This document shows positions 27,417 to 36,545 of a stretch of DNA of 64,000 bases, piece after piece. How positions within the stretch are numbered: the stretch's first letter is position 1; each line of letters begins with the position of its first letter. This DNA comes from Marinilabilia sp046483585. GTDB taxonomy: Bacteria > Bacteroidota > Bacteroidia > Bacteroidales > Marinilabiliaceae. The stretch lies in contig JAWOCV010000117.1 in the NCBI GenBank assembly GCA_046483585.1, positions 35,988-99,987 on the forward strand. The letters are read 5' to 3'. The notes under the pieces were generated by a model. That model saw nothing but the letters and a program-made list of their open reading frames with translations. It did not search any database and was not told the origin of the DNA. The position numbers were made by a program, and so were the translations under genes.

Positions 27417-27424
27417 CAAACCTA
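27417..27424 (-). promoter_or_regulatory. Candidate -7 element for the T9SS-linked operon
   Basis: On the minus strand TAGGTTTG (TAnnTTTG) lies about 60 bp before the first start codon of the operon; the -33 box is not convincing. Confidence 0.4.
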
Positions 27425-27560
27425 ATAAAAACCCATTGTAAAATGTAATGGTTTTGATCTGTTAAATGTAAATTTAGTAAATAAAAACGGATGGTTCATC
27501 AAAAAATTGCCGGAAGTATTTGATTTTTGCCCTTTTGTGAGGTCTTGTCTGCAGGTAATG

Positions 27561-28076
27561 TTAAAATTTATCGATAAGGGGCAATATCTTGTTTAGTGCT
27601 TTCACGAGCCCGTGTGATGATAATGTGGCCCCGCTTATCCCGTCGACATGGTCCCCTATCTGTATGGGCTCAGCCGCGGTTAAACCTTTAAAGTCTCTCA
27701 GCCACCGTTTGGAAGTGATCTGATATCCGTGGGAAGAACGGTATTTGATTATTTCTATGTGTTTAATTTCCTTTTGCTTGTTGAAGAGTACCATGAAATC
27801 GAAGTATTCGCGCCTTCCTTTTGCTTTGGCAATGACTCCCCAGCCGGCCGGTTTGTTTTTTTCTTCTGACACTATTTTTACGATGCATATTTCCTTGTCC
27901 TCGTTGCCGGTCCGGGTTGTTTCCCAGGTTTCTCCGGGAGGTTGGTCAAAGTTTTTTTCAATGGCTTTGTCAAGCGCTTTCTTGTTTCTCTGTGTGAGCA
28001 GATCATTTTGTGAAGATATGTTGGTGACCGTGGTGAAGGTCGTTACCAACAGAAGAAGAATGCATTTATTTATCAT
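27561..28076 (-). CDS. Secreted FMN-binding domain protein
   Basis: 171 aa: signal peptide (about 1-22), then one FMN_bind domain. The flavinylation motif DGISGATLSS near residue 145 matches the ApbE target D-G-x-S/T-G-A-T, with FMN attached to the Thr. Such exported flavoproteins carry electrons outside the inner membrane. No apbE or rnf genes are in the window. The upstream neighbour on the same strand is a porin-like gene, separated by a hairpin. The electron donor and acceptor are unknown. Confidence 0.88.
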   Translation of the reverse strand: MINKCILLLLVTTFTTVTNISSQNDLLTQRNKKALDKAIEKNFDQPPGETWETTRTGNEDKEICIVKIVSEEKNKPAGWGVIAKAKGRREYFDFMVLFNKQKEIKHIEIIKYRSSHGYQITSKRWLRDFKGLTAAEPIQIGDHVDGISGATLSSHGLVKALNKILPLIDKF

Positions 28077-28181
28077 AGTTTTGATCTTTTGTCACCAAAT
28101 TGATGAGTTCCATCGGGAATTTCCTTGATGAAGGGTTGTATTGAGAATGAACTCATTTATAGTTGCTTGATTTAACTGAGA

Positions 28182-28219
28182 AAACGCTCAATCGGTTTGT
28201 CGTAACCGAGAGAGCGTTG
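28182..28219 (-). terminator. Hairpin after the porin gene
   Basis: On the minus strand AACGCTC pairs with GAGCGTT, with an inner pairing TCGGTT/AACCGA, followed by TTTTCTC. It probably ends porin transcripts, or limits read-through into the FMN-binding gene. Confidence 0.55.
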
Positions 28220-28240
28220 GTTCATTTGTTTTTGGCGGCT

Positions 28241-29425
28241 TCAGAACCAAAATCCGATGCCCATATTGAATATTTTTTGATCGTTTCCTGAACTTTCGGG
28301 TCTTATCCATTGCATATCTGCCTTCCACACCACTCCTGGTGCAAGGGTGTATCCTATTCCTGCAAAAAATTCACTGACGTTGTAATCATCATTTTTTTCT
28401 ATACCGCTGGTTTTGTGGTGCAGGTCATATTTTTCGTAACGGAGAAAAGGGGTGATTTTTTGTCCGCTGTTATTGATGTTGATATTGTAGGCACTTTCCA
28501 GATACCAGCCGAGGGTACCTTTTCCCAGATCGCTTCCGGTAAATGCATTGTATGCCCCTGTATTGCCTATTTTGTTGTAAATTAACTGCCCGCGTGACCT
28601 GAAGTTTCCTTTCGACAAGCGATAATCGACTCCGATCATGTTGATATTAACTCTGGAGGAGTCCGCCTGATCCTGAGCGTATTCATCGGAGGTATCCAGG
28701 TTATCGAAAAGGGTTGACTGGGTTTGGCCGAGATAGGTGGACAATCCCAGCTGAAGTCCGGGGATCCCGAAATAGTTGACCCTGGCTGATAAATTGGGAG
28801 TTGAGATAAATGAGGAGGCTCCTTTTTGGCGTCCGCTTCTTATGCCACTTCCGCCACCGAGGACTCCTTCCCCGTCGTAGCTGTTAAATCCGTTCATGAT
28901 ATAGGCCTGGTAATTGATTGAGGCACCTGTGAGCGTGCCCGTCAGGCCAGCTCCTATTTCGCGCCATGTGGTCGGAACCACTTTGCTGTCGATGGTTGGA
29001 CGTTCAACACCGTTGAAAGTGGTGGGTTCATGAAATTCGTTGATGATTCCCATGGGTACCAGTACCAATCCTCCAACAAGATTCAGACCGGGGACCAGGC
29101 GGTGTTCGATGAAAGCTTGTTCAATATAAACCTCGGTGACGTGTTCGTATTCAATCTCGGTCACCATTGAAGTTTTGGGTGAGAAGCTGTAACCAAAAAG
29201 CATGACAAGCCTGTGTACATCGAGTTTTCCGTTTTGACGGAGACCACTGTTTAAAGGCTGGTTGTAATCTATCTGGCCATATCCTCCGATCACGAGATTT
29301 TGTTCCTGTAATTGCTCGAGCAGATTGCCTGCTGCATTGGCTGAGCTTTCGGTTTGGGCTGATGCTGTTTGAACAGAAAATGCCATTAAAATGGCCATAA
29401 TTGATAATTGAAATTGTTTCATCAC
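28241..29425 (-). CDS. Outer-membrane porin-like beta-barrel protein
   Basis: 394 aa. Signal peptide (about 1-23, ending ASAQ), a short N-terminal helical segment (NLLEQLQEQN), then amphipathic strands with alternating aromatic and polar residues (VIGGYGQIDYNQ, TEIEYEHVTEVYIEQAFIEHRL) and a terminal FNMGIGFWF strand with the C-terminal Phe typical of outer-membrane barrels. It resembles phosphate-selective or general porins found in this phylum; the solute is unknown. It is upstream of the FMN-binding gene on the same strand. Confidence 0.87.
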   Translation of the reverse strand: MMKQFQLSIMAILMAFSVQTASAQTESSANAAGNLLEQLQEQNLVIGGYGQIDYNQPLNSGLRQNGKLDVHRLVMLFGYSFSPKTSMVTEIEYEHVTEVYIEQAFIEHRLVPGLNLVGGLVLVPMGIINEFHEPTTFNGVERPTIDSKVVPTTWREIGAGLTGTLTGASINYQAYIMNGFNSYDGEGVLGGGSGIRSGRQKGASSFISTPNLSARVNYFGIPGLQLGLSTYLGQTQSTLFDNLDTSDEYAQDQADSSRVNINMIGVDYRLSKGNFRSRGQLIYNKIGNTGAYNAFTGSDLGKGTLGWYLESAYNININNSGQKITPFLRYEKYDLHHKTSGIEKNDDYNVSEFFAGIGYTLAPGVVWKADMQWIRPESSGNDQKIFNMGIGFWF

Positions 29426-29611
29426 AAGTGTTTTTATTTGGTTGTCATTCAGAGGACAAAAATGTCCTTTTAGGTTGTGATGAACAATCGCCTATTATGG
29501 GGATTTTGGCATAATCTGTGCCCTTTATTAAGAGTCTGTAGCAGAGGGATTTGGTGGGTGTCTGATGTTAGGAGAAAACCGTTTCTCCCTTTTTATGGTG
29601 ATAAAAGCCGG

Positions 29612-31084
29612 TTACTTGCCGAAGATCGATTCCTCTTCTCCGCTTTGTTGTTGCTGTTGTTTTCGTTCATATTTGCGGAATTGCTCCACAAAATTATCAT
29701 GAAAATTCTCATCCGGTGTAGGGGCGGGTGACAAAACCAGATTTCCCTCGGGATTGATGAGGTAATAAAGCGGAACGGCTTCGACATTATAATTTTTCAA
29801 TATGTTGGCATCCATACCAAAATAGAGGAAATCCCAGTCCATATTTCGTCTGTTCTCGACAAAGCGGGCTGCCTGGTCATAATCTTCATCGAGGATGATG
29901 GTGACAACTTCCAGGTCTTCCCCGAATTTATCCAGAATGCGGGGAATGCGGTTCAAATGGCTGCGACAGGCATGATTTTCGGTGTGAACGAAATTAAGAT
30001 AAACGAATTTTCCTTCATAATCATCCAGGGAACGCGTCTCTCCTGAGAAAGAAAGCATATTAAAATCCGGAGCCTCTGTTCCCTGGCGAAGGGCGTTAAA
30101 GCGTTCGTGTATGGTGGAAGCCATTTCACGGACTTCCGGGGTAGCTGCCTCGGAAGAGGTTGCTTTAAGCCATTTCAGGACTTTTTTTCTCTCGATGAGC
30201 TTTTCATGATATGCTTCGTATAAACCCCATACAGCAAGGGATTCGGCAAGATCAACCGACTGGTAAAGGGTGTCTTGTTGAATGGCGTTGATCATTTTTT
30301 GGTAACTGACAGAGCTCCCCATTCCGTCTTTATTGAACAATTTTCGTCCAAAACCGCTGAATACATCTTTGAAAGCTTCCCAGTAGGCTGGCATTTTGAA
30401 CATGACCGGTTTATCCGAGAAATACCGGCCGATGATGTCTTTGTTAATGTTCCGGCTTGGAAGCATAGCCAGTTTTGCAAACCGGAAATGTTGGTGGTCA
30501 TGGAAAAAATCATGATCACTCGGAAAACCGGACTTGAGTGTGTCAATAATTTCAGAGGCAAGAGACTGATTGCGGGAAGTGATCAATTCGGCGGCATTTT
30601 TGTCTATTTGTTCATTAAAAGCCTCATCGAAATCCCGGATCAAAGGATTAAGGCTCTTTTGGCTTTCGTTGGCAATGCCCAGGAGAATGTCTTCCGGTTC
30701 AAAGAAAGGATTCAACCTTTCGGCCTGCGATAATTCTTCATTGGGTGGCAACTTCAGATGATATTCATGTCCCGGTTCCAGATATATAAAACCCCTGAAA
30801 CGCCCCATATCAGCAAAAGCATAAGTGATATGGTCCAGCTTGCGGGAGATATCGAATGTCCCGTTTTCATCAAGTTCTATGGTGAAGAGCGGCTCCTGCT
30901 CGTAATTGATAAAATTCCGGTAATTTTCGAAAACGATCTCATAGTTGCTGTATTCTGAAGCCTGGCCAAATATGCGGACACTGTCTTCTTGTGAAAACAG
31001 CAACACCGGGTTGAGTGTAAGGGCTGACAGAAGAAAAAATATCCTTAAGAATGTTTTTTCGAAATTGTGGATCATTGGTGTCAT
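29612..31084 (-). CDS. TlpA-like thioredoxin-fold protein with a single active-site Cys
   Basis: 490 aa: signal peptide (about 1-32), a long helical N-terminal region, then a C-terminal AhpC/TSA-thioredoxin domain (about 345-475) beginning GTEAPDFNMLSFSGETRSLDDYEGKF. The usual W-C-x-x-C-R is replaced by ENHACRSH, so only one of the two cysteines remains. It cannot act as a normal dithiol reductase. The fold, with VEAVPLYYLINPEG (cis-Pro loop), is kept. The protein ends in a glutamine run and an acidic tail. An ATG three codons downstream is an alternative start. It is followed on the same strand by the porin gene after a 186-bp gap. Confidence 0.85.
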   Translation of the reverse strand: MTPMIHNFEKTFLRIFFLLSALTLNPVLLFSQEDSVRIFGQASEYSNYEIVFENYRNFINYEQEPLFTIELDENGTFDISRKLDHITYAFADMGRFRGFIYLEPGHEYHLKLPPNEELSQAERLNPFFEPEDILLGIANESQKSLNPLIRDFDEAFNEQIDKNAAELITSRNQSLASEIIDTLKSGFPSDHDFFHDHQHFRFAKLAMLPSRNINKDIIGRYFSDKPVMFKMPAYWEAFKDVFSGFGRKLFNKDGMGSSVSYQKMINAIQQDTLYQSVDLAESLAVWGLYEAYHEKLIERKKVLKWLKATSSEAATPEVREMASTIHERFNALRQGTEAPDFNMLSFSGETRSLDDYEGKFVYLNFVHTENHACRSHLNRIPRILDKFGEDLEVVTIILDEDYDQAARFVENRRNMDWDFLYFGMDANILKNYNVEAVPLYYLINPEGNLVLSPAPTPDENFHDNFVEQFRKYERKQQQQQSGEEESIFGK

Positions 31085-31131
31085 CTTAGTGCATAGTATG
31101 AATTAATCAGGCTGGCATGAACCGTGCCAAA

Positions 31132-31614
31132 TTATTTTTCACGACTAACGCGGGCCACCTGTATTTTGATCTGGTCGGGAATAAATCGTGAAGCATCGCC
31201 TCCATGCTTGAGGATATCTCTGACGATGGATGAATTGACCGGTGTGTGCTCCGGGGAAGTCAACAGGAATACTGTGTCAATACCCGACATGGCCTTATTC
31301 ACCTGGGCAATGGCGCGCTCGTATTCAAAGTCGGCGGCGGTTCTTATGCCCCGCAGGATAAAGTTGGCTCCGGTCTCTTTGGCAAAGTCGACCGTCAGAC
31401 CTTCATAGGTGACAACTTCAATGCGGGATTCTCCCGCAAAGACAGATCCTATCCATTCACTCCGCTGCTTTACGGGGAAAAAGTCCTTTTTATTGGTATT
31501 GAAACCAATGGCAATGTAAATTTTATCGAACAGATTCAGTCCCCGGCGCACAATATCTTCATGGCCAACGGTGAAAGGATCGAAAGATCCGGGAAATAGT
31601 GCTGTTTTCTGCAT
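31132..31614 (-). CDS. coaD: Phosphopantetheine adenylyltransferase
   Basis: 160 aa, the usual length. It makes dephospho-CoA from 4'-phosphopantetheine and ATP. Seen: PGSFDPFTVGHEDI (nucleotidyltransferase HxGH-like motif T-V-G-H), LRGIRTAADFEYE, and VNSSIVRDILKHGGD (the S-S-x-x-R-E-like motif). All family hallmarks are intact. Confidence 0.98.
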   Translation of the reverse strand: MQKTALFPGSFDPFTVGHEDIVRRGLNLFDKIYIAIGFNTNKKDFFPVKQRSEWIGSVFAGESRIEVVTYEGLTVDFAKETGANFILRGIRTAADFEYERAIAQVNKAMSGIDTVFLLTSPEHTPVNSSIVRDILKHGGDASRFIPDQIKIQVARVSREK

Positions 31615-31697
31615 GCCTGCCCTTTTTTATGAAGATGTAAAAATCAAAAAAATTACCCAGACCACCAATCTGTGGTGTTTGTTTTTGTTCTCGGAAG

Positions 31698-33107
31698 TTA
31701 CCAGAATTTTATTTTAACGGCTGCAAACGCTGCCATTTTTAATAAAATAAGACCGTGAGAAAAACGGCTGATGTTGGTGCTTCCATACTTCCGCTCCCGG
31801 TACCGGACGGGCAGGTCGATGATCTTGAGATTGATTTTATAGGCCCCGAAAAGCAGGTCGAAATCCCCGAAAGGATCAAACTCCCCGAAGAAAGGCCTGT
31901 TTTGGGCCAGTCGCTGATAATCGCAGCGGAACATGACTTTTGTTCCGCAAAGAGTGTCTTTTACCGGTTGTTCCAGAAGCCATGAAAAGAGAATGCTGAA
32001 GAAATAATTCCCCACAGTATTAAGTGGGCGCATAGCGTTTTTTTCCATGGGATAGACCAACCGGACCCCGTTGATGAAATCGCCCTTGTAAAAGGTGAGG
32101 GCCTGGTAAAAACGGGGGAGGTATTCAGGTGGAACGGTCAGGTCGGCGTCCAGAATCATTAAAACCTCCCCGTTGGCTGCATTGAAACCTGCCCTAACCG
32201 CGTCTCCCTTCCCTTTTCCCGGTTGCTGCAGGGCCTTGATGTCATGCCAATGACGGTATCTTTCCTTTATTTTCCGGATGACTTCCCATGTGTTGTCGTC
32301 TGAATTTCCCTCGACGAAAATGATCTCTACATGCTCTCCAAAGTGCGGAATTCGTCTGACGGCTTCTTCGATGTTCCCGGCTTCATTCCGTGCCGGGATG
32401 ACCACCGATGTTGTGAACGGTTTTTCCATTTCCTGAAAATGGGGGGCAGGACGGGCAAAAATATAACTGTTGAGACTGAGATGACGGATGAGAGGGAGCC
32501 TGGAGATAATGTGATTAAAAAGCCATGAGATAACTGGAATCCTGACAGGGATCAATAAATTTTTGGTCATCCGGTAGGTTTCGAAACCTGTCAGATAGAG
32601 CAGGTTTTTCAGGTCATTGGTCGAAAGCCAGTTCTGAATAGGGGTTTTTCGTTTTATACCAAGCCATTCGGCCAGTTTGAGAAAGGGCTCCCAAAGTCTG
32701 TTGTAGTAGGTTATGATGATGCGGCTCCCCGGATGAACGATTTTGTTGAGTTGGTTAAAAGCGGATTCCACATCGGGTAATACCCCCACCAGGTTTGACA
32801 TGATGATGGTATCGAATTGTTCGGTGAGGGTAATATTTTCAGCCGGCATTTCAGAAAAACGGATGCCCGGAAATTGAGTTTTGGCCCGGCTAATCATTTC
32901 AGCACTGAAATCTATGCCGGTTTTTTTGGTTGCATCCAGATCATTTAATAATTCACCTGTGGCACAGCCTATTTCCAGGACTTTATGATCTTTCGGGATA
33001 AAATAGTTGCAATAACGGGTGATGCTGTTCCAGTAATACGCATGTTTTTTCCGGTAACTGCACCAGCTGCTGGCGACCCTGTTGTAATAGTTGAGAATCT
33101 GCTCCAT
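31698..33107 (-). CDS. Fused SAM methyltransferase and GT2 glycosyltransferase
   Basis: 469 aa with two enzymes in one chain. Residues about 1-215: class I methyltransferase with VLEIGCATGELLNDL (SAM motif I) and FDTIIMSNLVGVL. Residues about 230-469: family 2 glycosyltransferase of the DPM1/polyprenol-phosphate type with SVVIPARNEAGNI, a DAD metal motif in LMILDADLTVP, and a C-terminal hydrophobic stretch. The fusion suggests a lipid-linked sugar is made and modified together. It follows the GT39-like membrane protein by 6 bp, and such membrane proteins often use polyprenol-phosphate sugars as donors. Confidence 0.9.
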   Translation of the reverse strand: MEQILNYYNRVASSWCSYRKKHAYYWNSITRYCNYFIPKDHKVLEIGCATGELLNDLDATKKTGIDFSAEMISRAKTQFPGIRFSEMPAENITLTEQFDTIIMSNLVGVLPDVESAFNQLNKIVHPGSRIIITYYNRLWEPFLKLAEWLGIKRKTPIQNWLSTNDLKNLLYLTGFETYRMTKNLLIPVRIPVISWLFNHIISRLPLIRHLSLNSYIFARPAPHFQEMEKPFTTSVVIPARNEAGNIEEAVRRIPHFGEHVEIIFVEGNSDDNTWEVIRKIKERYRHWHDIKALQQPGKGKGDAVRAGFNAANGEVLMILDADLTVPPEYLPRFYQALTFYKGDFINGVRLVYPMEKNAMRPLNTVGNYFFSILFSWLLEQPVKDTLCGTKVMFRCDYQRLAQNRPFFGEFDPFGDFDLLFGAYKINLKIIDLPVRYRERKYGSTNISRFSHGLILLKMAAFAAVKIKFW

Positions 33108-33113
33108 GATCGG

Positions 33114-34781
33114 TTATTGGTTTTCGGCTTCCGGGCGCTCAGGCCATTTGTCATAATTGATCCTGTAAAGCAGGGCAGGTTCGTCTTCTCCAAATTTCTT
33201 TACGGGTGAGAATATTTCAGGATAGGCATCTGCAATAATACTCATATATCTGTGAATGGTATTGATGACTTGTCCTGTGTTTTCTCTGGGATTTTTGCGG
33301 AGTGAAGCGACCATGATATGGGTTATATCCCGCTCGTAAAGTCTTGTGAGAAGCGAATCGGGATCGTTGCTTTCGAAACGGTAAATGCCGTAAAATTCCT
33401 TGCCGTCCGCATAGAGCCTGGCCATATTGGGTTTGCGACAGGCCACATAACTGTCATCAGGCAATTCGTCCCCGGCATATTCAGCCATTTGAAGATAATT
33501 TTGCCAATCGGGCGTATAACCATAATAACGGTCGCCTGAAAGATTCTTGAAGATGGCTGTAAAGTCATTTTGTTTAATGGTTTGGGCTGAAACCAACAAT
33601 GTACTTATTAACATGACACCAATCAGTGCCTTCTGTTTCCATGCATGCCTGCTACCCGAAACAAAAGAGGCTATGGTTTCTCCCAGAAAAAGCACCATAA
33701 AAGGGAAGAAAGGAATGATCAGTCGCACCTGGTCCCATAAGGTCTGGAGTGAAAAAAAAGTAACCCCAAGCATAAATGCCAGATAAAGGCCTGTGAATAG
33801 AAGAGGATCGTTCCTTTTTTTCAGGAAACGGATGAAACCGGCCAGAAAAAAAATGTACAGAAGAATGGTGACCACCGGTTGTTTGGACAGGGACATAGCC
33901 GGTTTGAAACCTGTCAGAATGGGGAAATATTTCGAAAGGTATATGTTTGAATTGCCTGCAAACCGTTCCAGAAAACCACCAAAACTCTCTTTCCCCTCCG
34001 ATTCGTCGTAAGGGTTCTCCCACATGAGCGTGCTCATCTGCTCACTCTCTAAAACTGCTCCTTCGCTCAGCCATGATTTAACGCCGGTAAACATTGCTGC
34101 AAAGAGAATGAGGAACAATGCCGTGGTAAGGGCAGACCGGTATTGACGTTTCAGGATCAGGAAAATGATCACTGACGGTAAAGCTGCAATGGCAACAGTT
34201 CTGGTAACGATCATACCGAAAAGCAGCAAGGCCAGAATCAATGAATGAATATGTTTTACCCGCCCCCCGTTAGTTATATCAATGGTATGGAACACATATA
34301 AGAAAAATATGCCTTGTAAGAGCATAAAAAAAGCTTCGGAATAAGTCTGGCTCCCGAAGTAAAGAAAATGATGATTTACGATAAGAATGAGTAATGTGCC
34401 CCACAGAACAATGTTTGAAACCCTTTTGTGAAACGTGCGGAAAAACAGTAAAAGGGCCAGCGTGAGAAACACCCATGAGGTGATTTTCAGGAGGATGATG
34501 CTGGTTCCGGACAGGGCAATGACCCCGGCCAGAATAATTGGATAAAAAGGCCCCTGATATTTGGGAAATTTTCCTTCTTCCAGCAAGTCCAGAGCTCTTA
34601 TGATATAGGTGCTGTCGTCGCCCCCCTCGCTGATGCGGACATTAAATGTAAAAAAGCTGGTTATGACGTAAATGGCAAAAACCAATATCAAAAGAATGGT
34701 ATGGTTTCGCTCCAGAAAATCACAGGCTCTTTCCCGGAATTCCGGATTTGTTGTCTGGTCTTTTTTTCTGCGTTTTTTCAT
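33114..34781 (-). CDS. GT39/ArnT-like integral membrane glycosyltransferase
   Basis: 555 aa with about 10-12 membrane helices (first about 28-46) and a C-terminal soluble periplasmic part (about 430-555). The first loop has SEGGDDSTYIIRALDLLEEG with adjacent acidic residues, as in the catalytic loop of GT-C fold enzymes (PMT/ArnT/GT83), followed by KYQGPFYPIILAG. It probably transfers a sugar from a polyprenol phosphate on the periplasmic face; the acceptor is unknown. It forms a two-gene unit with the downstream methyltransferase-GT2 fusion. Confidence 0.82.
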   Translation of the reverse strand: MKKRRKKDQTTNPEFRERACDFLERNHTILLILVFAIYVITSFFTFNVRISEGGDDSTYIIRALDLLEEGKFPKYQGPFYPIILAGVIALSGTSIILLKITSWVFLTLALLLFFRTFHKRVSNIVLWGTLLILIVNHHFLYFGSQTYSEAFFMLLQGIFFLYVFHTIDITNGGRVKHIHSLILALLLFGMIVTRTVAIAALPSVIIFLILKRQYRSALTTALFLILFAAMFTGVKSWLSEGAVLESEQMSTLMWENPYDESEGKESFGGFLERFAGNSNIYLSKYFPILTGFKPAMSLSKQPVVTILLYIFFLAGFIRFLKKRNDPLLFTGLYLAFMLGVTFFSLQTLWDQVRLIIPFFPFMVLFLGETIASFVSGSRHAWKQKALIGVMLISTLLVSAQTIKQNDFTAIFKNLSGDRYYGYTPDWQNYLQMAEYAGDELPDDSYVACRKPNMARLYADGKEFYGIYRFESNDPDSLLTRLYERDITHIMVASLRKNPRENTGQVINTIHRYMSIIADAYPEIFSPVKKFGEDEPALLYRINYDKWPERPEAENQ

Positions 34782-35375
34782 GATCAGAATGGTAAGGGGT
34801 GTTGGATGATCAAAATTAATAACTTAATCAAAACAGGCGACAGGAGCGGCCATTTTTTTGCCATTCTGCCGAAATATGGATGTCCGGGCTTTGGTATGAA
34901 CCTTTTCTTTTTCTGCATGTTTTAATATTTGTGTTTAAGGGTTTGAAGTGTTCTGTGCAACAAATTTGGAAAAACAGAGAAGGATGAATACATTTGTCCT
35001 TGATTTAAGCTGCCTGTGAAGGCAGAACATCCTTCCATATTTGTATGTTGCAGAAAAGAGATAAGCAGGAATTTTGATGGTTCAGTTTTAATACACATTG
35101 AGTTGGTCTGAGGAGTTTGGGGATTTTCGGCCGGTGGGATTGTCTGTGATTGATTTATAAACAAAAAACTGCTTGACATTAATGAGCCATATTGCTTAAT
35201 TTTATTTCGGGTAATCAGAAAATTAACTTCTCAGGGCTGGAGAACATAAGTTTTACAGCAAAGCACATTTCGTTGCATTACTTGCAAATCTGGTATTGCA
35301 GCTTGTTTGTCCGAAATTTTTGTAATGCTTATTAAATTAACCAGATAATACGTTTAATTTTAAATTAAATTGATC
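34782..35375. other. 0.6 kb divergent gap
   Basis: No repeat family member or convincing ORF. TAATTTTG on the minus strand at 34811-34818 could be a -7 element for the GT39-like gene. TACGTTTA at 35349-35356 is a weak candidate for the porin-transport operon. The rest is AT-rich with no structure I can name. Confidence 0.4.
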
Positions 35376-36524
35376 ATGAGAAAATTAATTTTTACATTTT
35401 TAGCTATTGCAGGTCTTCTGAGCCAGGGAATTGTAAATGCTCAGGAAGATGGAGAAGATTATGTGGATTTTGGAGGTGCCGTGAGGTACAACATCCTGAA
35501 CCAAAGCTGGAGTGATGACAAGACCGATCCCCAGTTTACATGGGATACCTGGCGTCTGAACGTAGACGCCCGCACTGCCGGAGTGGATTTGAGTTTTGAG
35601 TATCGCTTTTATCCAACTTCCGGAAATTCTCACTTCCTTCATCATGGTTGGCTGGGATATGGCTTTAGTGATGACCTTTATATGAAACTCGGAGTGAGTC
35701 AGGTGCCTTTTGGCATTACGTCATTTGCTTCCAATTCATGGTGGTTTCAGATTCCATATTATGTAGGTCTTGAAGACGATTATGATATGGGAATTAAATT
35801 TGATTATACGGGAATTGATAATCTGGAACTCAATTTTGCCTATTTTCATCAAGCTGAACCCAATGGCGGTGTAAGTTCCGGATTAGACCCCAATGCATCG
35901 CGTTATTCGTATGACATTACGGGATTTGAAGATGGTGATGCAGTCATGCGGGAAGGACGGCAAATAAACCTCAGGGCAGCATATAATTTGACTGATGATG
36001 TTGAGGTTGGCTTATCAGGTCAGTTTGGAAAGAATTTTTACGGCGAAAATAATGAAGATTCTGAAAGTTCTAACGCACTTGCGGCCCATTTGGTAGCTGA
36101 TTTTGGTGATGGATTTAATTTCAAAGGTGAATACATCTCCTATGATTATGGTGCCAAAGAGGGTGGAGATGATGTTGATGTTGTTCAAATGGGGGCTTAC
36201 GGATATAATTACAACGTAGCTGCTAAAGCCGACATCTGGGTTGCCGGCCTCGCCTATTCCATTCCTGTGGAATGGGGGCCCATTTCTAATGTACAGCCCT
36301 ATGTAGATTATTCGGTTATTTCAAAAGATGTTTCTAACTTTGAATCTAGTCAGCATCTTGTTCCTGGTATGCTTATCACAGCCGGCAGCATTTATACTTA
36401 TGTCGACTATGCCATGGGTAAGAACAATGCCTGGTTAGGATCATGGACCAACGGCTTAGCTGCCGGAGATCCTGATGCTGAATGGGAAAGCCGATTCAAT
36501 ATTAACATCGGCTATTATTTCTAA
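35376..36524 (+). CDS. Outer-membrane porin-like protein of the betaine uptake operon
   Basis: 382 aa from ATG at 35376 (MRKLIFTFLAIAG). Signal peptide (about 1-22), then barrel-like strands: FGGAVRYNILNQSW, WDTWRLNVDARTAGVDLSFEY, MKLGVSQVPFGI, and a terminal FNINIGYYF. Acidic overall. It is 21 bp before proV, so it is very likely co-transcribed with the glycine betaine transporter and may provide outer-membrane passage for the same solute; this link is inference from position. Confidence 0.85.
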   Translation: MRKLIFTFLAIAGLLSQGIVNAQEDGEDYVDFGGAVRYNILNQSWSDDKTDPQFTWDTWRLNVDARTAGVDLSFEYRFYPTSGNSHFLHHGWLGYGFSDDLYMKLGVSQVPFGITSFASNSWWFQIPYYVGLEDDYDMGIKFDYTGIDNLELNFAYFHQAEPNGGVSSGLDPNASRYSYDITGFEDGDAVMREGRQINLRAAYNLTDDVEVGLSGQFGKNFYGENNEDSESSNALAAHLVADFGDGFNFKGEYISYDYGAKEGGDDVDVVQMGAYGYNYNVAAKADIWVAGLAYSIPVEWGPISNVQPYVDYSVISKDVSNFESSQHLVPGMLITAGSIYTYVDYAMGKNNAWLGSWTNGLAAGDPDAEWESRFNINIGYYF

Positions 36525-36545
36525 AATGCACATAACTCAAAGCTA

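Noticed and set aside
34922..35179. 85-codon minus-strand ORF in the 35 kb gap
   Set aside because: No domain, no promoter or partner gene; likely chance.
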